Source: Sulfurimonas sp.
Lineage (GTDB): Bacteria; Campylobacterota; Campylobacteria; Campylobacterales; Sulfurimonadaceae
NCBI RefSeq assembly: GCF_029027585.1
Contig: NZ_CP093397.1
Span: 930,001 to 994,000, forward strand
Direction of reading: 5' to 3'
DNA length: 64,000 nt
Numbering within the stretch: the first letter of the stretch is position 1; every line of letters begins with the position of its first letter. The position numbers and the translations under genes were made by a program. Below the pieces are notes generated by a model that searched no databases, had not been told where the DNA came from, and saw nothing but the letters and a program-made list of their open reading frames with translations. Positions 63,058-64,000 of the stretch are shown here, in pieces.

Positions 63058-63748
63058 TTTTTTGCCTTCTTATAAATATTCTTCGTTTTATGTACATAAA
63101 TATAGCATAAACTAAAAAACCGTAAAATAATACTTTTACAAATAGTATGCTGTTTTGATTTGCATTTCCTACAGCATTTTGCAAAACAATACCTTTAGAG
63201 TCTGCGATTTGCTCTGCAATATCCGCATACCCATTAAACATAGCCGCGCTATACTTACCTAAGACTTCACCTTTTTTTGCTTTTCCTGCGAGTAGTGGAA
63301 TTATCGTACCACTATGACTAGATGCCACATCTTTAAACCTTGCAAAACTATCACTATAAAATAGTGCCATAACAAAGGCTTGAACAGGAGAAGCGACAGG
63401 ACTTAGTACCTGTTTTTTATCAAAATACTTATATAAAGAGCTGTCATTTACTAAGATATCTACCTTAGAGTTCATCTCTGAAAATGTAAGCAAGATAGTT
63501 GGAGAAGAAAAAGTTTTTAACAACTCTCTTTCATACTCGACTATACCTTTTTCATTTGGTATCTCTTTAAGCATAACTAGCATTAAAGATATTCCTGTTT
63601 TTTCATACAGTTCTGAACCTAATTTTTCAACCTCTACTTTAAAAGCTGGGTTAAAAATTACTGTATCTTTATATAAATATTCTGCAAGCAATGATGTGTG
63701 AAAAACTGCAAAAATAGTGAGGGCCGCAAGCCCTCTTGAAAATTTCAA
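63044..63748 (-). CDS. Secreted TPM-like protein with a C-terminal anchor
   Basis: The 234-residue protein starts with a signal peptide (MKFSRGLAALTIFAVFHTSL). The body has KLGSELYEKTGISLMLVMLK and KVDILVNDSSLYKYFDKKQV with LSPVASPVQAFVMALF, reminiscent of the TPM domain. A transmembrane helix near the end (ILFVKVLFYGFLVYAIFMYI) and a basic tail anchor it. The function is unknown. Its place before fixH suggests a role near the terminal oxidase. Confidence 0.6.
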   Translation of the reverse strand: MKFSRGLAALTIFAVFHTSLLAEYLYKDTVIFNPAFKVEVEKLGSELYEKTGISLMLVMLKEIPNEKGIVEYERELLKTFSSPTILLTFSEMNSKVDILVNDSSLYKYFDKKQVLSPVASPVQAFVMALFYSDSFARFKDVASSHSGTIIPLLAGKAKKGEVLGKYSAAMFNGYADIAEQIADSKGIVLQNAVGNANQNSILFVKVLFYGFLVYAIFMYIKRRIFIRRQKIEQK

Positions 63749-63758
63749 TGAAATCTTC

Positions 63759-63848
63759 CTAACCGATAAATAAATGGTTTGGTGTTAAAACCACATATGC
63801 TGTGTAAGCTGCCATAATAATTAGGCCGACTGTAATAATTTTTTCCAT
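63759..63848 (-). CDS. 29-residue small membrane protein
   Basis: The peptide begins MEKIITVGLIIMAAYTAYVV and ends LTPNHLFIG, a single helix. AAGGAG stands seven to ten bases before the ATG. It sits between the truncated gene at the window edge and the TPM-like gene. It may be a small oxidase-associated subunit. Confidence 0.55.
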   Translation of the reverse strand: MEKIITVGLIIMAAYTAYVVLTPNHLFIG

Positions 63849-63858
63849 TTTACACTCC

Positions 63859-64000
63859 TTACTTCGCATCAATAATATGATCAGATACTTTTGATGTTGT
63901 ATGACCTTCACCAAAACCTATACCTGAACCTATTTTTGTTTCATTTTTTATTTCATAATAATTAGTTGCATTTGCACTTTGAACACCAAGACCTAAAACT
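63859..64000 (-). CDS. 3' end of a small envelope protein (5' end outside window)
   Basis: Only the last 46 codons are present. They read LGLGVQSANATNYYEIKNET and then IGSGIGFGEGHTTSKVSDHI, ending DAK. The first part looks like a signal peptide or helix end (..VQSANA). It is probably one of the small proteins next to a cbb3 oxidase operon lying to the right, but I cannot identify it. Confidence 0.45.
   Translation of the reverse strand, partial: VLGLGVQSANATNYYEIKNETKIGSGIGFGEGHTTSKVSDHIIDAK

Noticed and set aside
1..64000. CRISPR arrays, tRNA and rRNA genes, transposases
   Set aside because: Looked for regular spaced repeats, tRNA arms and known transposase motifs on both strands and saw none.

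Overview
The window looks like a chromosomal segment of a Sulfurimonas-like member of the Campylobacterota. The DNA is AT-rich (roughly one third G+C by eye) and nearly all genes are on the minus strand. The gene set fits that group: a diheme cytochrome c1 with Rieske and cytochrome b (petABC), a four-subunit pyruvate:ferredoxin oxidoreductase as used by reductive-TCA autotrophs, an AddAB-type RecB-like helicase and nuclease, a porin ending in phenylalanine, luxS, flagellin, and an accessory block of the kind found beside a cbb3 oxidase. No tRNA, rRNA, CRISPR array or insertion sequence was seen.

Layout. 1-3.4 kb: an AlwI-type restriction endonuclease (cut by the window edge), a zinc-ribbon/beta-helix/membrane protein and an adenine methyltransferase in one minus-strand operon. 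3.4-11.2 kb: core genes (bioF-like, maf, alaS, a lone short flagellin, a DUF523 protein, a frameshifted aldehyde dehydrogenase, yraN). 11.2-14.3 kb: accessory block with a VapC-like pair, a NYN-LOTUS protein, a 29-residue peptide gene, a glycine-zipper protein and a HigBA pair with a clear operator. 14.5-23.7 kb: a long minus-strand run with a formate-dehydrogenase-like molybdoenzyme, hom, a frameshifted aminotransferase, two unknown envelope proteins, rRNA methyltransferases and rpmE. 23.7-27.9 kb: molybdopterin and queuosine precursor genes (moeA, queD, queE, moaA). 28-33.4 kb: porin, RDD protein, repeats, petCBA. 33.4-42.9 kb: mnmG, a Sel1 protein, riboflavin synthase, mnmD, luxS and the por operon. 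42.9-47.4 kb: a HAD phosphatase preceded by DUF2130, a PrrC/RloC-like ATPase and a small protein. 47.5-53.4 kb: a frameshifted MATE exporter, a peptide-binding protein, a frameshifted DUF945 protein, rpsI/rplM and a LysE exporter. 53.4-62.5 kb: addA and addB separated by a dinD-mcrC-mcrB-mazF-like insert bounded on one side by a 27-bp direct repeat. 62.5-64 kb: FixH-like and other small membrane proteins.

Main points for a second look. (1) The hexamer AGATGC/GCATCT occurs about 170 times by hand count, against about 20 expected, in several reading frames, and is absent from several accessory genes. It could be an uptake-type or Chi-type DNA word. (2) The McrBC insert between addB and addA has overlapping mcrC-mcrB-mazF genes and carries a copy of the addB 3' end at the start of mcrC. 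(3) The AlwI operon contains an extra membrane protein gene. (4) There is a candidate two- or three-gene ATPase defence unit at 43.6-47.4 kb. (5) Five genes carry single-base frameshifts, most near short homopolymers, which suggests consensus errors rather than five real gene losses.
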